Source: Yersinia intermedia
GTDB taxonomy: Bacteria > Pseudomonadota > Gammaproteobacteria > Enterobacterales > Enterobacteriaceae
Assembly: GCF_900635455.1 (NCBI RefSeq)
Contig: NZ_LR134116.1
Span: 1,798,001 to 1,862,000 of the forward strand
Reading direction: 5' to 3'
Length of the DNA: 64,000 nucleotides
The notes below the pieces were generated by a model. The model searched no databases, was not told the origin of the DNA, and saw nothing but the letters and a program-made list of their open reading frames with translations. The translations under genes and the position numbers were made by a program. This document shows, piece after piece, positions 29,041-38,757 of the stretch (position 1 is the first letter of the stretch; every line of letters begins with the position of its first letter).

Positions 29041-29589
29041 ATGGATAAAATTGATAATTATCGCCGTAAATGGCTAACGTTAGGCGGGGCAGCGTTGGGT
29101 ATATCGCTGCTTCCAGGGCAGGCATTCGCCACCCTTTCGACTCCTCGCCCACGGATCTTGACCCTGAATAACCTCAATACAGGCGAGTCCATAAAAGCCG
29201 AATTTTTTGATGGTCGGGGCTATAACAAAGATGAACTTTCCCGCTTAAATCACCTCTTTCGCGATTACCGAGCCAATAAAGTAAAAAGTATTGATCCACG
29301 CCTGTTTGATCAGCTATACCGCCTGCAAGTGCTGCTTGGCACAACTAAACCGGTGCAGCTTATTTCCGGTTACCGCTCACTTGATACCAATAATGAACTG
29401 CGCGAACGCAGTCGCGGTGTGGCTAAGCACAGCTTCCATACGAAAGGGCAGGCAATGGATTTTCATATTGAAGGCATTCAATTGAGTAATATCCGCAAAG
29501 CAGCATTAAAAATGCGTGCGGGTGGTGTAGGATATTACCCTCGCAGTAACTTTGTGCATATTGATACCGGGCCGACAAGAAACTGGTAA
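29041..29589 (+). CDS. mepK: Murein endopeptidase MepK (YcbK, M15 family)
   Basis: Periplasmic endopeptidase; E. coli MepK cleaves mDap-mDap crosslinks made by L,D-transpeptidases, which fits the adjacent ldtD. It has 182 residues. The N-terminus NYRRKWLTLGGAALGISLLP is a twin-arginine signal, followed by cleavage near AFA. The zinc-binding M15 motif is visible as SGYRS, HSFHTKGQAMDFH (about 130-142) and YPRSNFVHIDTG (about 166-177). The ATG at 29041 gives MDKIDNYRRKWL as in orthologues. The 205-bp spacer from ldtD contains GC-rich, partly self-complementary sequence but no gene. Confidence 0.96.
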   Translation: MDKIDNYRRKWLTLGGAALGISLLPGQAFATLSTPRPRILTLNNLNTGESIKAEFFDGRGYNKDELSRLNHLFRDYRANKVKSIDPRLFDQLYRLQVLLGTTKPVQLISGYRSLDTNNELRERSRGVAKHSFHTKGQAMDFHIEGIQLSNIRKAALKMRAGGVGYYPRSNFVHIDTGPTRNW

Positions 29590-29617
29590 CAGGCATTTTA
29601 TGCAAATGAATTAAATA

Positions 29618-29810
29618 TATACCTAACAAGTTTCAAGGTGCAGGGCGGTGGCAAACAAGGGACGAATCGGTTGTGAACTGATTTGAACAGCATTTATGCC
29701 TGCCCGCAGGGGGCCTCAAGGATGAAGCTCGTTAATCTCGATGAGCTGACCCGTCAGTGACTCAGGTAAACGAGGCCCACACGTAAGTAGGTTGAACGAT
29801 AACGGGTATA
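29618..29810 (+). repeat. Long ERIC variant between mepK and gloC
   Basis: A 193-bp repeat with ERIC ends (TATACCTAACAAG ... AACGGGTATA) and recognisable arms (GTTTCAAGGTGCAGGGCGG; ACGTAAGTAGGTTGAACGA). It has an inserted central section: GGACGAATCGGTTGTGAACT, TGATTTGAACAGC and a GC-rich part. Part of the insert, GGTTGTGAACTGATTTGAA, is nearly the same as GGTCGTGAACCGATTTGAA in the copy at 42741-42905, showing a shared ERIC-with-insertion subfamily. Confidence 0.85.
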
Positions 29811-29837
29811 TTGCTGATTGCATTTGGGTGGAGTTTT

Positions 29838-30485
29838 ATGAAATATCAAATTATTCCGGTGACGGCCTTTAGCCAGAACTGCACGTTAATCTGGTGTGAA
29901 GCCACAAAGCAGGCCGCATTGGTGGATCCCGGTGGTGACGCAGCTAAGATCATTGCTGAAGTTACACGTCAGGGGGTAACGGTCAGCCAGATTTTATTGA
30001 CTCACGGCCATCTGGATCATGTGGGTGCTGCCACTGAGTTAGCCGCTCATTTTGATATCCCGATTTATGGCCCTGAAAAAGAAGATACTTTTTGGTTAGA
30101 GGGGTTACCAGCACAAAGCCGAATGTTTGGTTTGAGTGAGTGTGACGCTTTTACCCCAACCCGTTGGTTGGAAGAGGGTGACAAAATTACCGTAGGGGAA
30201 GTGGAGTTATCAGTATTGCACTGCCCCGGTCACACGCCAGGCCATATTGTTTTCATTGACCAATCAGGGCGTTTGGCACTGGTCGGTGATGTTATCTTTA
30301 ACGGCGGTGTTGGGCGTAGTGATTTCCCACGCGGTGATCACCAACAACTGATTAATTCCATTCGGACTAAATTATTGCCTTTGGGCGATGATATAACATT
30401 TATTCCCGGCCATGGCCCAATGTCTACGCTAGGCCACGAACGGCAGACTAATCCTTTTATACGTGAAGAACCTGCTATTTGGTGA
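29838..30485 (+). CDS. gloC: Hydroxyacylglutathione hydrolase GloC (YcbL)
   Basis: Type II glyoxalase of the metallo-beta-lactamase fold, hydrolysing S-lactoylglutathione in methylglyoxal detoxification. The 215-residue protein starts [20 protein letters not shown]. Metal motifs are [12 protein letters not shown] (about 53-64), [12 protein letters not shown] (about 128-139), the bridging Asp in ALVGDVIF and the final His in [19 protein letters not shown] lies just before the ATG, so the in-frame upstream start at 29811 inside the ERIC was rejected. Gene order ldtD-mepK-gloC is as in E. coli. Confidence 0.95.
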   Translation: MKYQIIPVTAFSQNCTLIWCEATKQAALVDPGGDAAKIIAEVTRQGVTVSQILLTHGHLDHVGAATELAAHFDIPIYGPEKEDTFWLEGLPAQSRMFGLSECDAFTPTRWLEEGDKITVGEVELSVLHCPGHTPGHIVFIDQSGRLALVGDVIFNGGVGRSDFPRGDHQQLINSIRTKLLPLGDDITFIPGHGPMSTLGHERQTNPFIREEPAIW

Positions 30486-30517
30486 TGTTGACATTATAAA
30501 CAGCCATAACTTCAAAG

Positions 30518-30541
30518 AAGGCACCGTCTGGTGCCTTTTTA
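30518..30541 (+). terminator. Terminator of gloC
   Basis: A perfect 8-bp stem AAGGCACC-GTCT-GGTGCCTT (30518-30537) followed by TTTA, 33 bp after the gloC stop. Confidence 0.88.
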
Positions 30542-30756
30542 CGTTATATTGAATACGTGATTCACATATTTTGTGAACTTATAGTTATTTATATATCAGT
30601 ACTACGAACATAATGATGATGACAGTTGGCGCTATATTATCTTTGCGAGTTGATAAAGCCTGACTAACAAACAGTAGTAACGTTTATTGACTCGGCACCG
30701 TTTGTGCTGCCGTTTTGAGTTCGTAATATTACGAGCGCCTTTCAATGGAAGCCACT

Positions 30757-32286
30757 ATGCCATTTCGTCGTTTCAGACTGAGTAAATTCCTGTCCCGGCT
30801 AACATTTTCTTGCATGGTATTACTCTTATTTCTGTTGTTGGGTGCGGCTGTGATTTATGCGCAAACCAAAGTAAATATGTATCAGGATGCTGAAGCTAAG
30901 TTATTACAGGGCAGGGAGCGATTCGAACAAGTGCTTAATAACTTGCAGCATGCGGCGCTTCAGGTAGAAACTGGATTAGGCAAGCCTTGCATACAAGTTG
31001 TTCAGAACCTGCGTGATCAAGTTGTCACGATACCGGATGTGCGTTCAGTCTCTTTAGCTAAGGGGACTACCATTTATTGTTCCTCGATCTATGGCCCGCT
31101 TTCCACGCCGTTTGACTTAGATGTTTTTGTTGATGGGCAACTGGAGCTAATGCAAGGCAATGATGTCACTCCAGATCGTGCTTTGATGGTGTATCGCCTC
31201 GCTCGTGGGAGTTACAGCATACTCGTTGCTGTTGATGGTTATTATCTGCGCAGTATTCTTAACTTATTGAGTGGTGATATAGCGTTGAGTCTGAGGGTGG
31301 GAGATAAATGGATGGATGCTGCGGGTATCGTACATTCAGGCCTACCTCCTCAAGGGAGTGAACCTCTATACCTGGCCTCAGACAAATTTGCATATTCATT
31401 AAGTACCACACTTTCTAACCAGCAATATTTGGCCTATGCCTGGCAATATAATCAAGGTAGCCTGATATTTTTCATCTTAACGAGCATTGGTGCTGCGGTG
31501 CTGGTTTTCTGGTTATCGGGTAAGGCAGTATCACCTACGCAGATTTTAAGACAAGCGCTAGAAAACAACGAGTTTGTTGCTTATATGCAGCCGATAGTAT
31601 CAGGCAAAGAGCAATGCTGGGTTGGCTGTGAAGTCCTAATGCGTTGGCAGCACCCTGTTAATGGTTTAATTCAACCCAACAAATTCATTCCGATGGCTGA
31701 GGACAGCGAATTTATTGTGCCGATGACTCGCGCTATCATGCAGCAAGTTAGTGCCACTTTTGCACCTTACGTAAATCAGTTACCGGAAGGTTTTCACTTT
31801 GGTTTTAATATCAGTGCCAATCATTGTCGTGATCTGAGTCTGGTCGATGATTGCCGCTCTTTTATTCAGGCATTTGGTGGTAATAAAATCAATATCACAT
31901 TGGAATTAACCGAACGGAAGTTAATCGTTGCCGATGAGATTACTGATAGATTATTTGCAGAACTGCACGCGTTAGGCGTGTTTATCGCTATCGACGACTT
32001 TGGTACCGGGCATTCAAGCCTGACTTATTTGCAGAACTTTAAAGTGGATTTTCTGAAAATTGACCAAAGTTTTGTTGGCATGATTGGTTCCGATGCATTG
32101 TCGAGTCACATTGTCGGGAATGTTATCGATCTGGCTACCCGATTGGGGCTACAGACCATTGCTGAGGGCGTGGAAAACGAGACTCAAGTGCGCTATTTAC
32201 AGGCCCATAATGTCGACTATCTGCAAGGTTATATGTATGGGCGACCAATGCCGATGAGCGAATTTGCCAAATATATGTTCCATTAA
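30757..32286 (+). CDS. c-di-GMP phosphodiesterase, CSS-motif sensor plus EAL domain
   Basis: Membrane-bound phosphodiesterase of the PdeC-like class. The order is: transmembrane helix (about 13-35), periplasmic CSS-motif domain with Cys at 78 and CSS at 108-110 (YCSSIYG), a second transmembrane helix (about 229-249) and a cytoplasmic EAL domain to the end. Catalytic motifs are ELTERKL, AIDDFGTGHSSL, FLKIDQSF and AEGVENETQ. The eponymous EAL reads EVL (EVLMRW, about 292), a substitution seen in active enzymes. In PdeC-type proteins the periplasmic cysteines form a redox-sensitive disulfide. The start at 30757 is preferred (GGAAG 5 bases upstream); ATG at 30745 is possible. It is inserted between gloC and aspC relative to E. 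coli. Confidence 0.9.
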   Translation: MPFRRFRLSKFLSRLTFSCMVLLLFLLLGAAVIYAQTKVNMYQDAEAKLLQGRERFEQVLNNLQHAALQVETGLGKPCIQVVQNLRDQVVTIPDVRSVSLAKGTTIYCSSIYGPLSTPFDLDVFVDGQLELMQGNDVTPDRALMVYRLARGSYSILVAVDGYYLRSILNLLSGDIALSLRVGDKWMDAAGIVHSGLPPQGSEPLYLASDKFAYSLSTTLSNQQYLAYAWQYNQGSLIFFILTSIGAAVLVFWLSGKAVSPTQILRQALENNEFVAYMQPIVSGKEQCWVGCEVLMRWQHPVNGLIQPNKFIPMAEDSEFIVPMTRAIMQQVSATFAPYVNQLPEGFHFGFNISANHCRDLSLVDDCRSFIQAFGGNKINITLELTERKLIVADEITDRLFAELHALGVFIAIDDFGTGHSSLTYLQNFKVDFLKIDQSFVGMIGSDALSSHIVGNVIDLATRLGLQTIAEGVENETQVRYLQAHNVDYLQGYMYGRPMPMSEFAKYMFH

Positions 32287-32342
32287 GGCTAATTACCGCG
32301 GGCATTTGAAACAAGGCAAACGTGACTTGCTGCTAAAAAGAC

Positions 32343-32368
32343 AGAACCCCACAAAAGTGGGGTTCTTC
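32343..32368. terminator. Bidirectional terminator between the EAL gene and aspC
   Basis: A perfect 10-bp stem AGAACCCCAC-AAAA-GTGGGGTTCT with T-rich sequence on the right and TCTGTCTTTT on the minus-strand side. It is placed between convergent genes and can end both transcripts. Confidence 0.85.
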
Positions 32369-32408
32369 AGTAAACTTAAGGGTACTACGCCAGGTCACCG
32401 ATACTGAA

Positions 32409-33599
32409 TCACAATACAGCTACGATAGCTTCACACAGTGGGGCCATGTTATCCGGTGTCATACCTGCAACGTTCACCCGGCCAGAGTTGACGGCATAAA
32501 CAGCAAACTCATTGCGCAGGCGCAGGACTTGTTCTTTGGTCAGGCCGCTGAACGAAAACATCCCATTCTGGTTAATGATAAAGCTGAAATCTTGCTTCGC
32601 GCCTTTTTCCTGCAACGTATTGACAAACAACTGACGCATACGATGGATGCGCTGACGCATATCGGTCAGTTCTTGTTCCCAAATGGCGCGCAATGCGGCG
32701 TTGCTTAGGATGGTCGCAACCACTGAGGCACCGTGGGCTGGTGGGTTGGAATAGTTAGCACGGATAACGGCTTTAACCTGGCTGAAGGCGATATCGGCCA
32801 CGTCACTGCTAGCGGCAACAATGGTGCAAGCTCCGACGCGCTCATTATACAAACCAAAGTTTTTCGAGTAAGAGCTACAAACGATCAGTTCCTGATGTTT
32901 GGCGGCGAAAATACGCAGGCCCTGAGCATCTTCTTCCAGACCTTTGGCAAAACCTTGATAAGCGAAGTCAAACAGTGGCAGCCAGCCTTTAGCGACTGAC
33001 AGCTCAGCTAATTGGCTCCACTGGGCTTCAGTTGGGTCGATACCGGTAGGATTATGGCAGCAGCCATGGAACAGCACTACGTCGCCTGCTTGGGCTGCTG
33101 AGAGGCTTTTTAATAGCCCATCGAAGTCCAGCGCATGGTTCGCAGCATCATAATAGGCATACTCAACCACTTCAAGCCCGGCAGCGGCGAAGATATTTTT
33201 ATGGTTTGGCCAGCTAGGATTACTCACCCAGACACGTTTGGCATTAGTCTGATGGGCGATAAAATCAGCAGCAATACGTAACCCACCAGTACCACCTGGG
33301 GTTTGAGCGGTACGTGCGCGTTTGTCAGCGATAATCGCGCTATCTGCACCAAACAACAGCTCTTGGGTGCAACTGGCGAAAACCGGCAGGCCATCAATCC
33401 CCAGATAGTTTTTAGTAACTTCGTTTTCCAGCAAATACTGCTCAGCTTTCTTCACGCTGGTCAGCACCGGCGTTTTACCGGTTTCGTCTTTGTAGACACC
33501 AATCCCAAGGTTAATTTTATGAGGGCGGTCATCCGCGCGGAAAATATCGGTCAGGCCCAAAATCGGGTCAGCAGGTGCAGCAGTGATTTTTTCAAACAT
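32409..33599 (-). CDS. aspC: Aspartate aminotransferase
   Basis: PLP enzyme interconverting aspartate/2-oxoglutarate and oxaloacetate/glutamate; also acts on aromatic amino acids. It has 396 residues, as in E. coli, starting [20 protein letters not shown]; an in-frame ATG five codons earlier was rejected on family length. Conserved are NPTGIDPT (substrate loop), the PLP lysine in [15 protein letters not shown] (about 246) and the Arg in [11 protein letters not shown] near the C-terminus. It sits downstream of ompF on the same strand, as in E. coli. Confidence 0.97.
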   Translation of the reverse strand: MFEKITAAPADPILGLTDIFRADDRPHKINLGIGVYKDETGKTPVLTSVKKAEQYLLENEVTKNYLGIDGLPVFASCTQELLFGADSAIIADKRARTAQTPGGTGGLRIAADFIAHQTNAKRVWVSNPSWPNHKNIFAAAGLEVVEYAYYDAANHALDFDGLLKSLSAAQAGDVVLFHGCCHNPTGIDPTEAQWSQLAELSVAKGWLPLFDFAYQGFAKGLEEDAQGLRIFAAKHQELIVCSSYSKNFGLYNERVGACTIVAASSDVADIAFSQVKAVIRANYSNPPAHGASVVATILSNAALRAIWEQELTDMRQRIHRMRQLFVNTLQEKGAKQDFSFIINQNGMFSFSGLTKEQVLRLRNEFAVYAVNSGRVNVAGMTPDNMAPLCEAIVAVL

Positions 33600-33784
33600 G
33601 TCAGAGGCTTCCATGGCTTAGCGTTAAGCAAACAGAACCATCAGCGTAGCGCCAGTTGCGGCCTTTGCCAACCGTTTGCGATAAAAAGAAATGAATGTTG
33701 TGAGACGAGGGAGTTCAGGGTGAAAAATCGGCAAAATAGCGCATTCAGCAGCGTAATATCCCTTTATTAGCTAAGGATAAAAAC

Positions 33785-33818
33785 AAAAAGACAGAGCCGA
33801 AGCCCTGTCTTTTTTTCA
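33785..33818 (-). terminator. Terminator of ompF
   Basis: An inverted repeat AAAAAGACAG ... CTGTCTTTTT with GC-rich inner pairs and a GAAG-type loop. On the minus strand it ends in a T-rich tract. It lies about 40 bp after the ompF stop. Confidence 0.85.
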
Positions 33819-33856
33819 ACTTATGTCAGCAGATAAACTGCGTGATTAAGTTTAAC

Positions 33857-34987
33857 TTAGAACTGGTATACCAAGCCAACACCAACAACGTCATCAGTGT
33901 TCAGGCCATTTGCACGGGTGAAATTATCTTCATCCAGCAAGTTGATTTTGTAATCAACATAGGTAGTCATGTTTTTGTTGAATGCGTAGTAAGTACCAAC
34001 AGAAACATATTTCAGCAGGTCATGGTCTTCGCCGTTAGCGTTAGTACCAAGGCCGTTCAGGTCCTTACCTTTAGACTGGACGTAGCCCAGGGATGGACGC
34101 AGACCGAAATCAAACTGATATTGCGCAGTGATTTCAATGTCACGGGTTTTGTTAGCGATAGTCTCGCTAGCATCGCCATATGGAGTCATGTTCAGCGTTT
34201 CAGCATACATTGCAGCCAAGTATACGTTGTTAGCATCGTATTTAGCACCAACGTTCCATGCCTGAGCTTTATTGCCTTGAGCAGTAGAGAACGCGTCTTG
34301 CTGGTTAGTACGGTTAGAAGAAGAGTAACCAGCACCAAAGTGAACGCCGTAACCGATATCATAAGTAGAAGAGATACCGAAACCGTCACCATTCTGATCT
34401 TTCAGGTTGTCACCAGTGTAAGCACCGTCTTTAATAGCGCTGCGACCATCTTCGTTTTTGCCTTGATATTGCAGGGCAAAGTTCAGGCCATCAACCAGAC
34501 CGAAGAAGTTGGTGTTACGGTAAGTTGCCAGACCAGTAGAACGGCCAGTCATGTAGTTGTCAGAGTTGGAGATTGAATCACCACCAAACACTGGCAGCAT
34601 GTCGGTCCATGCGTTAACGTCATAGATTACGCCGTAGTTACGGCCGTAGTCCAATGAACCGAACTGATCAAACTTCAGACCAGCGAAGCCCAGACGAGTT
34701 TTGTTACCTTTGTCGCCTTGAGATTCAGCGTGGTTCGCTTGAACGTTATATTCCCACTGGCCGTAACCGGTCAGTTGGTTAGTAATTTGGGTTTCACCTT
34801 TGAAGCCGAAACGAACATAAGTTTCGTCGCCGTCTTGGCCAGCGTTGTCAGAGAACTGGTGACGCGCATCAACTTTACCGTACAGGTCAAGTTTGTTGCC
34901 GTCTTTGTTGTAGATTTCTGCTGCATTAGCTGCGCCAGCTACTAACAATGCTGGGATTACTACTGCAAGAATATTGCGCTTCATCAT
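33857..34987 (-). CDS. ompF: Outer-membrane general porin OmpF
   Basis: Trimeric 16-stranded beta-barrel porin for small hydrophilic solutes. The 376-residue precursor has signal peptide [20 protein letters not shown] with cleavage after NAA, mature start [40 protein letters not shown], the eyelet-loop region [16 protein letters not shown] ([14 protein letters not shown], loop L3) and the C-terminal aromatic strand ending VYQF are typical. The context asnS-ompF-aspC matches E. coli ompF rather than ompC. The start is at MMKRN; a longer frame to 35134 runs through the leader. Codon use is that of highly expressed genes. Confidence 0.96.
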   Translation of the reverse strand: MMKRNILAVVIPALLVAGAANAAEIYNKDGNKLDLYGKVDARHQFSDNAGQDGDETYVRFGFKGETQITNQLTGYGQWEYNVQANHAESQGDKGNKTRLGFAGLKFDQFGSLDYGRNYGVIYDVNAWTDMLPVFGGDSISNSDNYMTGRSTGLATYRNTNFFGLVDGLNFALQYQGKNEDGRSAIKDGAYTGDNLKDQNGDGFGISSTYDIGYGVHFGAGYSSSNRTNQQDAFSTAQGNKAQAWNVGAKYDANNVYLAAMYAETLNMTPYGDASETIANKTRDIEITAQYQFDFGLRPSLGYVQSKGKDLNGLGTNANGEDHDLLKYVSVGTYYAFNKNMTTYVDYKINLLDEDNFTRANGLNTDDVVGVGLVYQF

Positions 34988-35182
34988 TATTATTACCCTC
35001 ATTGGTGTTATTCGGACACCTGCCACTGCCGCCAATAATTTTTTTGGAACTATTGTTGAGAGTTTGGTGTCGTCTGTGTCTGAACGCAGTGTTCCATTCA
35101 CAGACCTTATAATCCACACCGAAAATGCTACCAATTGCCTGAATGTGTTTCATTGAGATACTATGTGTTACAAGATGTAAAT
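34988..35182 (-). promoter_or_regulatory. ompF promoter/leader with OmpR-like box and MicF-type target
   Basis: On the minus strand the box TTTACATCTTGTAACACATA (35162-35181) closely resembles OmpR consensus sites of ompC/ompF promoters. A TATAAG -10-like hexamer lies near 35108-35113, which would give a leader of roughly 110 nt, as in E. coli. The leader end TGAGGGTAATAATAATGATG is nearly identical to the E. coli ompF ribosome-binding region that pairs with the sRNA MicF. The individual site calls are inference from similarity. Confidence 0.6.
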
Positions 35183-35224
35183 ATCAGGGAACTTTGTGAC
35201 TTAGATCGAACTTTAAAAAATGAC

Positions 35225-35247
35225 AAAAGCCAGCAGAGCTGGCTTTT
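35225..35247 (-). terminator. Terminator of asnS
   Basis: A perfect 10-bp stem AAAAGCCAGC-AGA-GCTGGCTTTT. On the minus strand it is followed by GTCATTTTTTAAAG. It lies 37 bp after the asnS stop and separates asnS from the ompF promoter. Confidence 0.88.
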
Positions 35248-35283
35248 ATTTATACAAATAGACAATTTTTTTAGATGACGAAT

Positions 35284-36684
35284 TTAGAAACTGGCATTTC
35301 TCGGTGTGCGAGGGAACGGGATAACATCCCGAACGTTTTGAACCCCAGTTACATAGGAGATCAAACGCTCAAATCCAAGGCCAAAACCTGAATGTGGTAC
35401 AGTGCCGTAGCGACGCAGATCACGATACCACCAATAATCTTCTTTATTGAGGCCCATCTCTGCCAACCGCGCGTCCAACACATCTAAACGTTCTTCACGT
35501 TGGGAACCACCGATGATTTCACCAATACCGGGTGCCAGTACATCCATCGCTGCAACGGTTTTGCCGTCTTCGTTCATTCGCATATAGAAAGCTTTAATGT
35601 CTTTCGGGTAGTTTTTAACTACCACGGGCGCCTTAAAGTGTTTCTCAGCCAAATAACGCTCATGTTCAGAAGATAAATCTATCCCCCATGACACGTCATT
35701 TTCAAATTTCTGGCCCGATGCCAGTAAGATCTCGATAGCATCGGTGTAGTCAACCTGAGCAAAATCAGAAGTGACAAAACGCTGCAAGCGATCTACGGCA
35801 TCTTTATCAACCCGCTCAGCAAAGAACTTCATGTCATCAGCACGTTCATTGAGTACCGCCTGGAAAACGTACTTCAGCATTTTCTCAGCTAACGCGGCGA
35901 CATCATCTAAAGAAGCAAACGCGACTTCAGGTTCAACCATCCAGAACTCTGCCAAATGGCGGCTAGTATTGGAGTTCTCTGCTCGGAAAGTGGGGCCGAA
36001 AGTGTAAACTTTTGACAATGCACTGGCGTAGGTTTCCCCGTTTAGCTGACCGGACACAGTCAAGAATGCTTCTTTACCGAAGAAATCCTCGCTGAAATCG
36101 ACAGCACCGGTATCTGTACGTGGCAAGTTCTCCAGATCCAGCGTTGATACACGGAACATTTCACCGGCACCTTCAGTATCTGAAGCAGTGATCAGTGGGG
36201 TAGAAACCCAGAAGTAGCCGTTTTCATCGAAGAAACGGTGAATGGCCTGTGCCAAGGTGTGGCGAACACGGGCAACCGCACCAATCAGGTTAGTGCGTGG
36301 GCGCAAGTGGGCCACTTCGCGCAAGTATTCTATGCTGTGACGTTTTGCCGCCATCGGATAGGTATCGGGGTCATCAACCCAGCCGACCACTTTGATTGCG
36401 GTTGCCTGAATTTCAAAGCTCTGGCCTTCACCTGGTGATGCTACCACCGTACCGGTAACTTCGACTGAGCAACCGGTAGTCAGATGCAGCACTTCATCCT
36501 GATAATTAGGCAAAGTATTATTCACGACGGCCTGTAACGGGTCAAAGCAGGAACCGTCATAAACGGCAACGAAGGAGATACCCGCTTTAGAATCTCTCCG
36601 GGTACGCACCCAACCGCGTACGGTGACTTCACTGTCAACCGCAGCACGGCCTTGCAGTACGTCGACTACAGGCACTACGCTCAT
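35284..36684 (-). CDS. asnS: Asparaginyl-tRNA synthetase
   Basis: Class IIb aminoacyl-tRNA synthetase charging tRNA-Asn. The 466-residue protein starts [20 protein letters not shown]. An N-terminal OB-fold anticodon domain ([18 protein letters not shown], about 23-40) is followed by the catalytic domain. Class II motif 2 ([20 protein letters not shown]) and motif 3 ([15 protein letters not shown]) are intact. It is upstream of ompF on the same strand with its own terminator. Confidence 0.97.
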   Translation of the reverse strand: MSVVPVVDVLQGRAAVDSEVTVRGWVRTRRDSKAGISFVAVYDGSCFDPLQAVVNNTLPNYQDEVLHLTTGCSVEVTGTVVASPGEGQSFEIQATAIKVVGWVDDPDTYPMAAKRHSIEYLREVAHLRPRTNLIGAVARVRHTLAQAIHRFFDENGYFWVSTPLITASDTEGAGEMFRVSTLDLENLPRTDTGAVDFSEDFFGKEAFLTVSGQLNGETYASALSKVYTFGPTFRAENSNTSRHLAEFWMVEPEVAFASLDDVAALAEKMLKYVFQAVLNERADDMKFFAERVDKDAVDRLQRFVTSDFAQVDYTDAIEILLASGQKFENDVSWGIDLSSEHERYLAEKHFKAPVVVKNYPKDIKAFYMRMNEDGKTVAAMDVLAPGIGEIIGGSQREERLDVLDARLAEMGLNKEDYWWYRDLRRYGTVPHSGFGLGFERLISYVTGVQNVRDVIPFPRTPRNASF

Positions 36685-36959
36685 AGATTTCTCTCTTTAA
36701 TAGTTTTGATATAGAAATAGTTAACAACCCAAGCGAATGGGGATATTGCTATGTTACTTGCGGCAGTGCAGGACACAAGTAGAAATCACCAGATCAGTGC
36801 AACATTTCTGTCGTTATCCTTAATAAAGGCGGCACAAATCAGGGTTGGGTATAATTGGGGGAGTGGTGCGAGGGTAAACGGCTAAGTAAAGCGGGTCGTC
36901 AGGCTGTATTAATGCCCCGACGAACCCTCATTACTTTGGTCTTTACTAATGGGTCTTCA

Positions 36960-38165
36960 CTAACTGGCCTTTTTAACTAACGGCAGGGCGAATGCTTCGC
37001 GTAACTCATCAACAAAAGCCGGGTCATGGCAAATGGTTTTACCTGGGCTATCTGAGAGTTTTGCAACCGGCTTGTTATTGCATTCAACCAGCTTAATAAC
37101 AATATTAAGCGGTTTAACGCCGGGAATATCGCAGGTTAAACGGGTACCGATACCGAACACCAATTTAATTCGTTGATAGAAATGGCGATAGAGTGACAAC
37201 GCTTTTTCCAGATCTAAATTATCTGAAAACACCAATGTTTTACTCATTGGGTCAATACCCAGTTTTTCATAATGGGCAATAGCTTTTTCACCCCATTCAA
37301 CCGGGTCACCTGAGTCATGGCGCAATCCTTGATAGCGATTGGCGAATGTCTGATCAAAATCGCGCAAAAAAGCATCCATGGTAATACAGTCAGTCAATGC
37401 GATGCCAAGTTGATTCGGGTACTCATCTAACCAGACTTGTAGCGCCACGCGCTGACTATTGGCCAGTATCGGGCTTATCTGCTGATGAGCCTGGAACCAT
37501 TCGTGGGCTTGAGTGCCTACCGGCGCTAATGCCAGTTTCCGTGCTAAATCGTAGTTGCTGGTACCGACAATGTAGGGGAACTCATCTTTTAAGCTGCTGA
37601 CAATAGCATGCTGTATATCGCGTGAAAAACGACGACGGGTGCCAAAATCCATTAATTTGAAATGGCTAATATCGATGTCCGCGCTGAGTGTCTTAAACTG
37701 CTTAAGTTTGCTGCGCAGTTGCTTGATGGCCTCGGCCGTTGTGACATGAACAGAACGGCGACGATGAACGATTTCACTGATCACTGCCAGCAAAGGGACT
37801 TCCCATAAAATCGTTTCACACCACAAACCGGCAATCCGAATATCTAATTTACCGTCATTATTGGATACGGTGACCTGCTCAGGGTTAAAACGAAAACCCC
37901 GTAGCCAATTGAGATAATCATCCTGGAAGAAGGGTAACCCCGAGAGGTAGATAAACTCGTCATCGGTTAACGCCAATTGTTTCATTAACGCTATTTGATG
38001 ACGGATTTCATCGGCATATTCGCCCAGCAACTCATCACCACGGCAGCGGAATTCAGCGGCAACGGTAATATGGCGATAGCGATGGAACACAGCTTGCTGC
38101 ATATGAAGCTTATAAGCATCCGTATCAAGCAGTGAAGTCAAAATCGGTGAGGCGTCTCGGGTCAT
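36960..38165 (-). CDS. pncB: Nicotinate phosphoribosyltransferase
   Basis: Makes nicotinate mononucleotide from nicotinate and PRPP in the NAD salvage (Preiss-Handler) pathway. It has 401 residues, starting [20 protein letters not shown]. Conserved are [14 protein letters not shown], the catalytic/autophosphorylation His region, [45 protein letters not shown] and [20 protein letters not shown]. In-frame ATGs at 38201 and 38180 exist. The 38165 start was chosen by homology, although no ideal ribosome-binding site precedes it. The 275-bp spacer to asnS holds a GC-rich imperfect hairpin near 36896-36930 that may be the pncB terminator. Confidence 0.94.
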   Translation of the reverse strand: MTRDASPILTSLLDTDAYKLHMQQAVFHRYRHITVAAEFRCRGDELLGEYADEIRHQIALMKQLALTDDEFIYLSGLPFFQDDYLNWLRGFRFNPEQVTVSNNDGKLDIRIAGLWCETILWEVPLLAVISEIVHRRRSVHVTTAEAIKQLRSKLKQFKTLSADIDISHFKLMDFGTRRRFSRDIQHAIVSSLKDEFPYIVGTSNYDLARKLALAPVGTQAHEWFQAHQQISPILANSQRVALQVWLDEYPNQLGIALTDCITMDAFLRDFDQTFANRYQGLRHDSGDPVEWGEKAIAHYEKLGIDPMSKTLVFSDNLDLEKALSLYRHFYQRIKLVFGIGTRLTCDIPGVKPLNIVIKLVECNNKPVAKLSDSPGKTICHDPAFVDELREAFALPLVKKAS

Positions 38166-38757
38166 GGCGCTATACAGCATCCTCGTAGGATTACTTTCCA
38201 CAGTCGGTGTAATCTAAAGTTGCAGGAGTATACCGGTATTATCCTGTTATTGAAGCTTCATCACACCATAAATTCTAACCAGAGGTCTAGGATTAAACGT
38301 GCCATCAGCGATGAAAAGGGTGCTTTGTGAAACGATTAATCCAATTAAGGCTAGTTTTTTAGCTATTTAGATAATACAGGGGAAATTGTATTAAAATATA
38401 TAGGGTTATTAATCTGAATAGAATATCGGCAATAGCAGTGCACATATTCTAAATAGCATTGAGTATCCAACGCGTTTTTCTCCTGGCTAACATCAACCAA
38501 ATTTTTTGGTTTCAGGCTGAATGTAATAAATTGTGGTCTTGCGAGACGGCTCGAAAAAAGATCATTCAATGCTTTATTTGCCGTATTAGTAGCGGCTCTT
38601 GCCTAGGTTTTTTTTACAATTGTGATACATTGAAAACCTATCTGAGTCTGGGGCTAACTGGCTGGTAACATTGTCCTGATAGCAGTCATTCCAGCCCTTA
38701 ACGACTATTAATACAGACCTGATAATCATATTCACTGATGACGTCAAAAGGGTTCCT
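38166..38757. other. AT-rich spacer between pncB and pepN, no gene seen
   Basis: This 592-bp divergent region must hold the promoters of pncB and pepN. I see no convincing protein frame, tRNA or ERIC element. There is a palindrome around AACCAAATTTTTTGGTT (38496-38512) and an 8-T run at 38608-38615. No clear NadR box for pncB was found by eye. Confidence 0.5.

Noticed and set aside
33842..34576. Long plus-strand open frame antisense to ompF (244 codons)
   Set aside because: It mirrors the strong codon bias of ompF, has low-complexity Val/Ser/Thr composition and no ribosome-binding site.
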